Below, one piece after another: positions 1 to 5,636 of a DNA stretch of 5,636 nt (positions are counted from its first letter, which is position 1; each line of letters starts with the position of its first letter). The translations under genes were made by a program, and so were the position numbers. Source of the DNA: Candidatus Colimorpha enterica (GTDB lineage Bacteria; Bacillota; Clostridia; Oscillospirales; CAG-272). The DNA is taken from assembly GCA_018065475.1 (NCBI GenBank), contig JAGHTD010000322.1:1-5636 (forward strand), given 5' to 3'. The notes below the pieces were generated by a model. It was not told the origin of the DNA. It did no database searches and was given only the letters and a program-made list of their open reading frames with translations.

Positions 1-2
1 CA

Positions 3-1172
3 GTAAGACCTGCGGATCAGACGGGGAACAGAATAGCGATGGGTCAAGTCGCTTTATACGGCGACAACAACAGAATATCCGTGAAGGTCATCTATGTCAC
101 CGGCGAATCGGCAGGGACGTCAAGTCTGACCGTAAAAGACAAAATATCTGGTATAGGCGTGACGAAAACGGTGACTGTCACAAATATTCCCGAGGGCACA
201 TATTTCATAAAAAACGAGTATAATGGTAAGGTGATGGATATTGAAGGTCCGTCTACACTTGATGATGCAAGCATTCAAGTATGGAGTTTTACAACATCTG
301 CAAATCAGAAAAAGTGGATTGTTTCATTGAATAGTAATGGATGGTATCAGATCAAATCGGTTTATAGCGGAAAATATGTAGGTGTTGAAGGAAACGCAAA
401 TTCTTCAAATGCTAGAATAAAACAATATTCAAATGGCAATCAGCCGGGAACAATGTGGCGCTTTCATTTGGACTCGTCTGGCGGATATTTATTGATTCCC
501 AAATGTGCCGAAAATACCGGATTAGTATTATCTATTCCTTTTTCAAGCACTTCAAATGGTGAGGACTTGAGACTATTATCTGCTGACAGCACACATTCTG
601 AACAAAGATGGGTCTGCTCCGCAATACTTGACGGAGTACCAACTTCGCTTTCTTCCAACTCGTCCCATACATGCATTCCTTGCGCAATAACAAATGTTGC
701 TGGCTATTGGTCGTCACATGGCTATTCGGGATTTTCGTGTTCAACTCCATCCTCTCAAGAAGCAACAGCTATAAATGTTCAACTCGCCATGAGCAATAAT
801 GGTACTACAAACGGGCATACGCAAAACAATAATATTCCAACCGGATATGCTTCAATTACGTATTCATCCAATGGGATTCGCTATGATTTTCTCTCAAATA
901 TTTATTGGAGAGATCGCGAAGGCTTTAAGTGGAATGATCTAGTCAACGAAATAAACAGCGGTCATCCCTTAATGCTTGGCTTTGCTTCAGGATCACCCTA
1001 TGGCGTTGGCCATATGACTGCTTGCGCTGGATACGAAATACGAAACGACAAATTATATGTGTATATAAGCGACGCATGGTCTCACGATATATATGCGATA
1101 CAAGAATTCAGAATAGATACTTATTCTGATTTTATCTGCAAAGTCAGAGTCATTGAGGCACATGTTGCATAA
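3..1172 (+). CDS. Secreted Ig-like / ricin-type lectin / C39-like peptidase protein (5' end outside window)
   Basis: The frame is open from base 3, so the gene begins upstream; the ATG at 39 lies inside an Ig-like domain and is unlikely to be the start. Residues are numbered from that ATG. Up to about 50 is the end of a bacterial Ig-like (BIG2-type) domain, with the typical VTGESAGTSSLTVKD and TKTVTVT strands. About 51-195 is a ricin-type beta-trefoil lectin with three repeats marked by QKKW, GTMWRF and EQRW. About 198-377 resembles C39-like cysteine peptidases: Cys212 in CIPCAITNVAGYW, His325 in VGHMTACAGYE and Asp345 in YISDAW fit a Cys-His-Asp triad. The family usually has CGPT/CxPT at the Cys; here it is CIPC, and no clear oxyanion Gln is seen before it. 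The protein probably binds glycans outside the cell and cleaves peptide bonds (inference). No anchor follows the peptidase. It is likely in an operon with the lipoprotein 23 nt downstream. The domains are convincing; the substrate is unknown. Confidence 0.85.
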   Translation, partial: VRPADQTGNRIAMGQVALYGDNNRISVKVIYVTGESAGTSSLTVKDKISGIGVTKTVTVTNIPEGTYFIKNEYNGKVMDIEGPSTLDDASIQVWSFTTSANQKKWIVSLNSNGWYQIKSVYSGKYVGVEGNANSSNARIKQYSNGNQPGTMWRFHLDSSGGYLLIPKCAENTGLVLSIPFSSTSNGEDLRLLSADSTHSEQRWVCSAILDGVPTSLSSNSSHTCIPCAITNVAGYWSSHGYSGFSCSTPSSQEATAINVQLAMSNNGTTNGHTQNNNIPTGYASITYSSNGIRYDFLSNIYWRDREGFKWNDLVNEINSGHPLMLGFASGSPYGVGHMTACAGYEIRNDKLYVYISDAWSHDIYAIQEFRIDTYSDFICKVRVIEAHVA

Positions 1173-1195
1173 TTTTTATTTGAAAGGAATTTGCT

Positions 1196-2242
1196 ATGAA
1201 AAAAGTACTCGGTTTACTCGTTATTTTAATTTTGATGTCTGTGGCTTCATGCGCCGCCGTGAATAAAACCGGGAACACCGACAACGACGGCAAGGCTCTC
1301 GCCGAGGGCATTTTTGTCGGAGCGAAAAGTGAACAGCAGACAGAGGACGACGTCACGCCTTATGAGCCATTTGAATATACCGAAAACGATCCTTTGTCCG
1401 AATATAACGATATAGTTAAAAAAAGTGAAAAGTCAATCGACTTCCCGATATACGGAGACTATTTGGAAAAGACAGATGAGATCGTACGGCAATACTATTG
1501 TAATAACGCTCTTTTTGCGGCAGTAGCTCTGAAAAACGAAGCATTGGCTCAGGTTTTCGGCAAATACAATCCTCTCGGCAACAAGATTTGCCTGGATGTC
1601 ACCAACAGATGTATGAAACAGTACCCGGATTATGAAATTGTAGGTTATGTTTATGCACGTGAGGGTTATTCCGCAATATATCCGCTTGTTTTTAACAAAG
1701 ACGAGAAAAAAATACAGTATTATTATAACGAGCTCTGCGATTTCAGAATGACAGATTCGTTCGGAACTGTGGAGGAAGGACGCAAGGCATTTGCCGACTA
1801 TTTTGAAAGGCAGCGGCAAATCAGACTCGGGATTCCTGTTTTCCCATGGGAAACTGCGGATGACAACTACAATTACAGCTTCATAAACAAATATCTTCAT
1901 CAGGATATGTGGCAGGATACAACCCTTTTGGACAAGTTGCCTGACACTGAGTTTGCGCTTCAATACGACTCGTATATTGCGTTACCTTTATTGGACAAAG
2001 ACATGGAGGAAGGCAAATATGTCGGCTATCTGCTTTATTGGAAAAACAAACTCATAGCGGAGCTTGTATTAAAAGTTGATGATGAAACATATTCGGGAGT
2101 ATTTTTGTCATGCTCTTCATACGATATTGACAAAAAAGCGTTTGAGCCCGTAGCGCAGTCCGAATATCTGACTTCCATTCAGTCTTCCGGAAAATCCCCA
2201 TCCTATGTAATATGGAATAACGGATCGTATCTGATCCCGTAA
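1196..2242 (+). CDS. Putative lipoprotein of unknown function
   Basis: The product is 348 aa and I do not recognise its family. The N-terminus is a lipoprotein signal peptide: MKK, a hydrophobic stretch at residues 4-16, then lipobox V-A-S-C with Cys19 as the expected lipidated residue. Residues about 20-80 are a polar, acidic linker rich in Asp, Glu, Asn and Thr. The remainder, about 80-348, looks like a globular extracellular domain rich in Tyr, Phe and Asp, with no further membrane segment. The start at 1196 is supported by AAAGGA at 1183-1188, 7 nt upstream. It follows the lectin/peptidase gene by 23 nt and is followed by a strong terminator, so the two are probably one transcript. It could be a surface partner of the peptidase, but that is only context. 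A 176-aa frame on the opposite strand (1433-1963) is a shadow. Confidence 0.85.
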   Translation: MKKVLGLLVILILMSVASCAAVNKTGNTDNDGKALAEGIFVGAKSEQQTEDDVTPYEPFEYTENDPLSEYNDIVKKSEKSIDFPIYGDYLEKTDEIVRQYYCNNALFAAVALKNEALAQVFGKYNPLGNKICLDVTNRCMKQYPDYEIVGYVYAREGYSAIYPLVFNKDEKKIQYYYNELCDFRMTDSFGTVEEGRKAFADYFERQRQIRLGIPVFPWETADDNYNYSFINKYLHQDMWQDTTLLDKLPDTEFALQYDSYIALPLLDKDMEEGKYVGYLLYWKNKLIAELVLKVDDETYSGVFLSCSSYDIDKKAFEPVAQSEYLTSIQSSGKSPSYVIWNNGSYLIP

Positions 2243-2285
2243 TTACATCGCGTCCCGGTGTATTATCATCCCGGATTTACATTTC

Positions 2286-2318
2286 AAAAAGAGGCAGGAA
2301 CTCATCCTGCCTCTTTTT
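2286..2318. terminator. Rho-independent terminator, bidirectional
   Basis: A perfect 14-bp inverted repeat: AAAAAGAGGCAGGA at 2286-2299, loop ACTCA at 2300-2304, TCCTGCCTCTTTTT at 2305-2318. The GC-rich core flanked by A5 and T5 gives a U-tract on either strand. It lies 43 nt after the lipoprotein stop and would end that operon. Read from the other side it lies 8 nt after the stop codon of a minus-strand gene remnant, so it may originally have served two convergent genes. Confidence 0.93.
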
Positions 2319-2326
2319 CTGTGGCT

Positions 2327-2418
2327 TTATTTATTTTCGATCGGTATCATCACGCTTGCGCCGTTCTCGCCGAGCGTCGTGGGAAGGGTGCCGTACGGAG
2401 AGCCGGGCGCCCCGGAAC
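2327..2418 (-). pseudogene. 3'-terminal remnant of a minus-strand gene
   Basis: On the minus strand the triplets before a TAA stop (2327-2329) read as a protein-like tail containing GSPYGTLPTTLGENGASVM followed by IPIENK and stop. The codons are GC-rich in the third position, as in the transporter gene next door. The stop is followed at once by the bidirectional terminator, as for a real gene end. The frame stays open to about 2466, but the part beyond about 2418 is AT-rich, overlaps the transporter promoter and has no plausible start codon or ribosome binding site. I read this as roughly 30 codons left from a gene whose body was deleted. I do not recognise the parent family. A chance open frame in a GC-rich patch cannot be excluded. 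Confidence 0.45.
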
Positions 2419-2437
2419 AGTATGGTTTTTTATAAAA

Positions 2438-2466
2438 AAAGCGTTTTGCTATTGCAAAAACGTTTT
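2438..2466. repeat. Imperfect hairpin overlapping the transporter promoter
   Basis: The arms 2438-2449 and 2454-2466 (core CGTTTTGC / GCAAAAACG) pair over about 12 bp around loop TATT, with one bulged A and one G-U pair, and the right arm is followed by TTTTATTT. The right arm covers the -35 element at 2452-2457. It could be an operator for a regulator or a weak intrinsic terminator; the sequence does not decide. Confidence 0.35.
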
Positions 2467-2479
2467 ATTTGTGTATAAT
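2452..2479 (+). promoter_or_regulatory. Predicted sigma-A promoter for the transporter/pseudouridine synthase operon
   Basis: The -35 is TTGCAA (2452-2457, four of six consensus positions), the spacer is 16 nt, and the -10 is TATAAT (2474-2479, perfect) preceded by TGTG. Transcription would start near 2486, giving a leader of about 27 nt before the ATG at 2513. Confidence 0.65.
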
Positions 2480-2512
2480 AGAGGGAAACAGTTTTTTGAC
2501 AGAGGTGCCGAT

Positions 2513-3793
2513 ATGGACGCAGGTAAAAAAGACATTTACAAAACGAGCAGGGGACTGTATATCGTCGAAGCGGCGGTAGAGTACCTCATTCAGATATTGC
2601 TGGAAGGGGCTTATATAGCAAAGCTTTCGTCCGCAATGGGAATATCCGACAGTCTGACCGGTATCATCACGGCGATAGTTCAGCTCGGCAACACCCTTCA
2701 GATAGTCGCGCTTTTCCTCGCCGGCAAGCGTCCCGTCAAAAGGTGGGTGACTGCGGGACATATCACCGCCAACCTCTTCTTTACGCTCATCTATCTCTGC
2801 CCCTTCCTCAAGGTCGGGTTCGGACTGAGGACCTTCATATTCATTGCGCTCCTGCTGATAGGATGTTTTATCCACAATATTATCCAGTCGCCGAAGATCA
2901 ACTGGTATATGTCGCTGGTCGATAACGACAAGCGCGGAAGATTCACCGCCCTGAAGGAGATGATCAGTCTTTTCGCGGGCATAGTCTTCTCCTACGCCGT
3001 CGGTTTCGTAATGGATTACTTCGACGCGAAGGGGGATATCAACGGATCGTTCGTCTTCTGCGGAATAGCAGTCGCCGTCCTAAGCGTCAGCCACGCCCTC
3101 ATCCTTCTTTTCTCGAAGGAAAAGCCCTCCGAGCCGATAAAGCTCCACGTCGGCGAAAATATGAAGAGGATATTCTCCAACAAGAACGGTCTCGTCATCG
3201 TTGCGGCGTTCCTCATCTACGATCTTCTCCGCATCCCCGCGACGAGCTACGCCGGAGCGTATCAGATAAACGAGCTCGGTTTCTCGATGACCTTCGTCTC
3301 GATAATCAGCGCCGTTTCCTCGGTCGTCAGAGCGGCGATATCCCTGCCGATGGGCGGCTTCGGAGACAGACATTCGTTCAAGAAGATGGTGCTTATGTGC
3401 CTCGGTATCCAGGCGGCGGGCTTTCTCTGCCTCTTCCTCGCCTCACCGTCAAACGGTAAGATCATGTTTTCCGCTTACCGTATCCTCACCGCCGTCGCTT
3501 CCTCCGGCCTCGTCGGAGGCGTAATCAACCTCATCTACGAGACGGTCGGAGAAAAGCTGAGGACGGAGTTCTACGCCCTCAAAATGGCTGTCTGCGGTAT
3601 CGCGGGCTTTGCTTCGACCTGGGCGTTCAGCTTCCTCGTTTCAAGCGTGCAGGCAAAAGGCAACACCTTCCTCGGAATAAACATCTGCGCGGAGCAGATC
3701 CTCGGCCTCGTCGCCCTTATCGGAACGGTGGCAAACGCCATCATCCTTCTTTTCTTCCTGAAAGACAATGGCAGAAATACTGTATCGGAATAA
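2513..3793 (+). CDS. Major facilitator superfamily (MFS) transporter
   Basis: The product is 426 aa from the ATG at 2513, chosen because AGAGG (2501-2505) lies 7 nt upstream and a promoter ends just before it. The same frame is open from 2258, but that stretch covers the terminator and promoter and is not coding. About twelve hydrophobic segments can be traced (roughly 12-38, 47-70, 79-98, 105-125, 150-170, 178-200, 225-245, 257-280, 292-311, 318-342, 355-377, 393-416), with a charged central loop at about 201-224 dividing two six-helix halves. The loop after helix 4 carries DNDKRGRF (137-144), and the loop between helices 8 and 9 carries GGFGDRHSFKK (281-291), an MFS motif A-like signature. 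It is therefore an inner-membrane secondary transporter, probably proton-coupled. The substrate cannot be read from the sequence; drug or metabolite efflux is possible. Its last 26 nt overlap the next gene. Confidence 0.88.
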   Translation: MDAGKKDIYKTSRGLYIVEAAVEYLIQILLEGAYIAKLSSAMGISDSLTGIITAIVQLGNTLQIVALFLAGKRPVKRWVTAGHITANLFFTLIYLCPFLKVGFGLRTFIFIALLLIGCFIHNIIQSPKINWYMSLVDNDKRGRFTALKEMISLFAGIVFSYAVGFVMDYFDAKGDINGSFVFCGIAVAVLSVSHALILLFSKEKPSEPIKLHVGENMKRIFSNKNGLVIVAAFLIYDLLRIPATSYAGAYQINELGFSMTFVSIISAVSSVVRAAISLPMGGFGDRHSFKKMVLMCLGIQAAGFLCLFLASPSNGKIMFSAYRILTAVASSGLVGGVINLIYETVGEKLRTEFYALKMAVCGIAGFASTWAFSFLVSSVQAKGNTFLGINICAEQILGLVALIGTVANAIILLFFLKDNGRNTVSE

Positions 3794-4346
3794 AGATTTC
3801 ATTATAATAAATAAGCCCGGCCCCGCCGACTCGGAGAGGGAGGTCCCCGCTCTGCTCGAAAAAGAGGGGATACACAGCGCAAAGTGCTTTCACCGCCTCG
3901 ACAGAGAGGTGGGAGGGGTAATGCTCCTCACCCTGTCGCCCGACGCTCCGAAAAAGCTCGAAGGCGTGTCCTTCACGAAGGAATACACGGCGGAGATAAT
4001 CGGTTGTCCTACCGAAAAAAGCGGTGAGATGACCGACCTTCTCTATCACGACAGAAGGACAAACAAGACCTTTACGGTGAAAAAGAAGCGCGCAGGCGTG
4101 AAGGAGGCAAAGCTCTTCTACGACGTGATCTCGGAAGGGGAGAAAAGTCTCGTCCGCGTGCGCCTCGTCACGGGCAGGACGCACCAGATCAGAGTACAGT
4201 TCGCCTCCCGCGGTATGCCGGTCTCCGGTGACGGCAGATACGGCGGCGGAAAGGGCGTCCTCAAGCTGTTTTCGTCCTCTCTTTCCTTTGAGTGGGAAGG
4301 CGAGACGGTGCATATCGAAAAAACGCCTTATTGGATCGAGACATAA
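3768..4346 (+). CDS. RluA-family pseudouridine synthase (short form)
   Basis: The product is 192 aa. It would isomerise specific uridines in rRNA or tRNA to pseudouridine in the cytoplasm. Evidence is the family opening YRNKDFIIINKPG (6-18), motif II FHRLDREVGG (41-50) with Asp45 as the expected catalytic aspartate, and motif III RLVTGRTHQIRVQFAS (132-147). There is no N-terminal S4 RNA-binding domain, and the protein is shorter than RluC/RluD, as in the compact single-domain RluA subgroup of Clostridia. The 'NKP' element lacks the usual following 'AG' (it reads GPADSE). The start at 3768 lies inside the transporter gene in another frame (26-nt overlap), with only a weak GAAAG upstream, which suggests translational coupling. 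The target base cannot be deduced. A long frame on the other strand (3741-4313) is a shadow. Confidence 0.9.
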   Translation: MAEILYRNKDFIIINKPGPADSEREVPALLEKEGIHSAKCFHRLDREVGGVMLLTLSPDAPKKLEGVSFTKEYTAEIIGCPTEKSGEMTDLLYHDRRTNKTFTVKKKRAGVKEAKLFYDVISEGEKSLVRVRLVTGRTHQIRVQFASRGMPVSGDGRYGGGKGVLKLFSSSLSFEWEGETVHIEKTPYWIET

Positions 4347-4378
4347 GAAAAACTTATTTGACTATTAGTATCATTTTC

Positions 4379-4407
4379 TTGACTTATGGCTGATGAGGTG
4401 GTATAAT
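4379..4407 (+). promoter_or_regulatory. Strong predicted sigma-A promoter with extended -10
   Basis: The -35 is TTGACT (4379-4384, five of six), the spacer is 17 nt, and the -10 is TATAAT (4402-4407) preceded by TGG, an extended -10. Transcription would start near 4414. This fixes the start of the next gene at 4441, since an in-frame ATG at 4393 lies inside the promoter spacer. A second TTGACT at 4358-4363 has no matching -10. Confidence 0.82.
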
Positions 4408-4440
4408 TTAACCATCAAATCAAAAACGGAGATAAAAACC

Positions 4441-5325
4441 ATGAAACGATTTACACGATTTACACGATTTATTACCCTCGCTCTCACAGCAGCAATCATC
4501 CTTTGCTTCACTGCTTCCTGCGGAGAAGACAAGGGCTTCAATATCCCGATCATTTGCGGAGAAACCGACTTCAACAATATCTGCGGCGTAGCCACCTACG
4601 GCGTTGACTACTATTCGCTCGGCGTAAAGGCGGGCGATATGGCGGCCGATATCCTTCTTAACGGTGCCGATCCCAAGACCATGGCAGTCGCGACCGATCC
4701 CAATCCTTCCCTTTCCGTCAACTCGGCGGTAGCGGAAGCGATCGGCTTCAACGTTCCCGCAGACGTTGCCGCCAAGGCAACGTCCGGAGCTTCCAACGAA
4801 GTCGCAAGAAAGGCAGACGCTATCGTCACCGAAAACGCCGACTTCACGGTAGGTATTCTCCAGCTTGTCCAGCACGTCGCGCTCGACAAGGCAAACAAGG
4901 GATTCCAGGACGAGCTGTCGGTCCGTATGAGCGAGGCGGGCAAAAAGGTCTGCATTCTTGATCAGAACGCATCCAACGACCAGTCCAACAACACCACCAT
5001 TTCAGAGTCCTTCGTAAGCAAGAACGTTGATCTCATTTACGCCATCGCGACTTCCTCCGCTCAGGCGGCGGCTTCCGCGGCGGCTGAAAGCAGCATCCCC
5101 GTTCTCTTCAACGCAGTCACCGATCCCGTTTCCTCCGGCCTCGTCGATTCTCTCGACAAACCCGGCAGAAACGTAACGGGTGTCAGCGACATCAACCCCG
5201 TTGCCAAGCAGATAGACCTTGCCGCAGATCTTCTCGGCAAGAGCGACATCACCGTCGGTTTCCTCTTCACTTCGTCGGAGACCAACTCGGTATATCAGGT
5301 CGAGCTCGGCAAAAAAGGAATGTGA
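4441..5325 (+). CDS. ABC transporter substrate-binding lipoprotein, circularly permuted and frameshifted
   Basis: The reading frame gives 294 aa from the ATG at 4441, chosen because GGAG (4428-4431) lies 9 nt upstream and a promoter ends at 4407. Residues 1-26 are a signal peptide and Cys27 (T-A-S-C) is the likely lipidation site. The rest resembles the ABC_sub_bind (PF04392, TrpX-like) family, whose members deliver small ligands, aromatic amino acids in TrpX, to an ABC importer. The order is abnormal. Residues 34-112 (IPIICGETD, CGVATYGVDYYSLGVKAG, ILLNGADP, GFNVPAD) match the usual C-terminal third. After a linker (113-134), residues 135-289 (FTVGILQLVQHVALDKANKG, DQNASND, FVSKNVDLIYAIAT, PVLFNAVTDPV, NVTGVSDINP, SVYQVE) match the usual N-terminal part. 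The frame stops after an A6 run at 5311-5316, and the rest of the fold continues in the +1 frame. Family assignment is from recalled motifs. It may be a pseudogene. Confidence 0.75.
   Translation: MKRFTRFTRFITLALTAAIILCFTASCGEDKGFNIPIICGETDFNNICGVATYGVDYYSLGVKAGDMAADILLNGADPKTMAVATDPNPSLSVNSAVAEAIGFNVPADVAAKATSGASNEVARKADAIVTENADFTVGILQLVQHVALDKANKGFQDELSVRMSEAGKKVCILDQNASNDQSNNTTISESFVSKNVDLIYAIATSSAQAAASAAAESSIPVLFNAVTDPVSSGLVDSLDKPGRNVTGVSDINPVAKQIDLAADLLGKSDITVGFLFTSSETNSVYQVELGKKGM
4446..4471 (+). repeat. Tandem 9-nt repeat in the signal peptide
   Basis: ACGATTTAC occurs at 4446-4454 and 4455-4463, followed by a third, nearly complete copy at 4464-4471. In frame it encodes Arg-Phe-Thr repeats (RFTRFTRF), extending the positively charged n-region of the signal peptide. 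This is typical of replication slippage; copy number changes keep the frame. Confidence 0.85.
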
Positions 5326-5491
5326 AGCAAAGGGCTTCAAGGTCGTAGAAAAAGGAATTGCCGAAATAAACGATATTCAGTCAGCATTCACCGCACTTAA
5401 GCAGGCGGGCGTAGACGTTATCTACATCCCCACCGACAACACGCTTTCAAACGGCGCATCGACGATTCACGCGCTGAATACGGGTAAATAA
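5312..5491 (+). pseudogene. Frameshifted 3' part of the permuted substrate-binding protein
   Basis: This is the +1-frame continuation of the gene at 4441. From the A6 run the frame reads KK followed by ECEAKGFKVVEKG, INDIQSAFTALKQAGVDV and IYIPTDNTLSNG, and ends HALNTGK and TAA at 5489-5491. These are the family's segments that directly follow the SVYQVE region, including the IPTDNT strand-turn. Removing one A from the A6 run would join it to the upstream part as a protein of about 349 aa, near the usual family length. It lacks the segment that normally follows (IPIICGE...), which sits instead at the beginning of the upstream part. There is no independent ribosome binding site or credible start here, so it is not a separate gene. 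A sequencing error in the A-run is the main alternative. Confidence 0.8.
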
Positions 5492-5511
5492 CGTCAATTC
5501 CCTGCGAAAAA

Positions 5512-5538
5512 CGGCATTTGTATTGACAAACGGTGCCG
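5512..5538. repeat. Inverted repeat enclosing the -35 of the last gene
   Basis: CGGCATTTGT (5512-5521) pairs with ACAAA (5526-5530) and TGCCG (5534-5538), leaving a 3-nt bulge CGG and loop ATTG. The repeat contains the -35 TTGACA at 5523-5528. No T-run follows, so it is not a typical terminator; an operator is possible. Confidence 0.35.
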
Positions 5539-5551
5539 AATGTGATAAAAT
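5523..5551 (+). promoter_or_regulatory. Strong predicted sigma-A promoter
   Basis: The -35 is TTGACA (5523-5528, perfect), the spacer is 17 nt, and the -10 is TAAAAT (5546-5551, five of six) with an upstream TGA making an extended -10. Transcription would start near 5558, about 23 nt before the ATG at 5581. This gene therefore has its own promoter rather than depending on the permuted gene's transcript. Confidence 0.8.
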
Positions 5552-5580
5552 TATTTATTATTTTTCAAAGGGTAATTATT

Positions 5581-5636
5581 ATGAAAAACATCAGAAAAAT
5601 ACTTGCCGTAGCAATATGCGCGGCGCTCGCTCTTAC
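5581..5636 (+). CDS. N-terminus of an exported protein (3' end outside window)
   Basis: Only 18 codons are visible: MKNIRKILAVAICAALAL, a typical signal peptide start with a basic n-region and an alanine/leucine hydrophobic core. AAAGGG at 5567-5572 lies 8 nt before the ATG, and a strong promoter precedes it. The mature protein is not visible. Since the previous gene is an ABC binding protein, a second binding protein is a reasonable guess; a permease is unlikely with this type of N-terminus. Nothing more can be supported. Confidence 0.75.
   Translation, partial: MKNIRKILAVAICAALAL

Noticed and set aside
1433..1963. 176-aa minus-strand frame
   Set aside because: It is antisense to the lipoprotein gene, with no ribosome binding site or protein-like features noted.
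2403..2430. CCGGG/CCCGG hairpin with a later T-run as a plus-strand terminator
   Set aside because: The stem is only 5 bp, the T-run is about nine bases away, and no plus-strand gene ends here.
2258..2512. In-frame upstream extension of the transporter (ATG at 2258)
   Set aside because: It runs through a perfect terminator hairpin and the promoter, and the encoded residues look non-coding. The ATG at 2513 has a good ribosome binding site.
3741..4313. 190-aa minus-strand frame
   Set aside because: It is fully antisense to the pseudouridine synthase, whose catalytic motifs are clear, and the product has no recognisable character.
4343..4357. ATAAG/CTTAT hairpin after the pseudouridine synthase as a terminator
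   Set aside because: It has only five AT-rich base pairs and no following T-run, so it is too weak to call.
4358..4384. Two TTGACT copies 21 nt apart as tandem promoters or an operator pair
   Set aside because: Only the second has a -10 at the right distance. A six-base repeat in AT-rich DNA is weak evidence.
4393..4440. ATG at 4393 as the start of the binding protein
   Set aside because: It lies between the -35 and -10 elements. The ATG at 4441 has GGAG 9 nt upstream and begins a proper signal peptide.
5311..5317. AAAAAAG as a programmed -1 frameshift slippery site
   Set aside because: The zero-frame phase is AAA AAA G rather than A AAA AAG, and the downstream family sequence lies in the +1 frame, not -1. 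A one-base insertion fits better.

Overview
The window looks like part of a Firmicutes (class Clostridia, probably Oscillospiraceae-like gut or rumen) chromosome. This is inferred from lipoprotein signal peptides of Gram-positive type, AAAGGA/GGAG-type ribosome binding sites, near-consensus sigma-A promoters, a secreted Ig-like/ricin/C39 protein and an ABC_sub_bind (TrpX-like) binding protein. No rRNA, tRNA, CRISPR array or transposase is visible. Nearly all genes are on the plus strand.

Positions 1-2320 form a cell-surface unit. The 3' part of a gene encodes an Ig-like segment, a ricin-type lectin and a C39-like cysteine peptidase. It is followed after 23 nt by an unrecognised lipoprotein gene, and the unit closes with a perfect 14-bp stem terminator. 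The lectin/peptidase part is visibly more AT-rich than the sequence just before it and than the later genes.

Positions 2320-2512 are intergenic. A short minus-strand tail that reads like the C-terminus of a protein ends next to the shared terminator, and it is followed by the promoter of the next gene. Positions 2513-4346 hold a 12-TM major facilitator transporter and a short RluA-type pseudouridine synthase overlapping it by 26 nt, so the two are almost certainly co-transcribed and translationally coupled.

Positions 4379-5491 are the most remarkable part. A strong promoter drives a substrate-binding lipoprotein of the ABC_sub_bind/TrpX-like family whose segments are in the wrong order. The signal peptide is followed directly by what is normally the C-terminal third of the family, then a linker, then the normal N-terminal two thirds. 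The final part lies in the +1 frame after an A6 run. Joined across the frameshift, the two ends fit head to tail and rebuild a nearly complete family member, so this is a circular permutation at sequence level, probably now decaying. A second strong promoter and the first 18 codons of another exported protein close the window. That protein could be a paralogous binding protein, but too little is visible to say.
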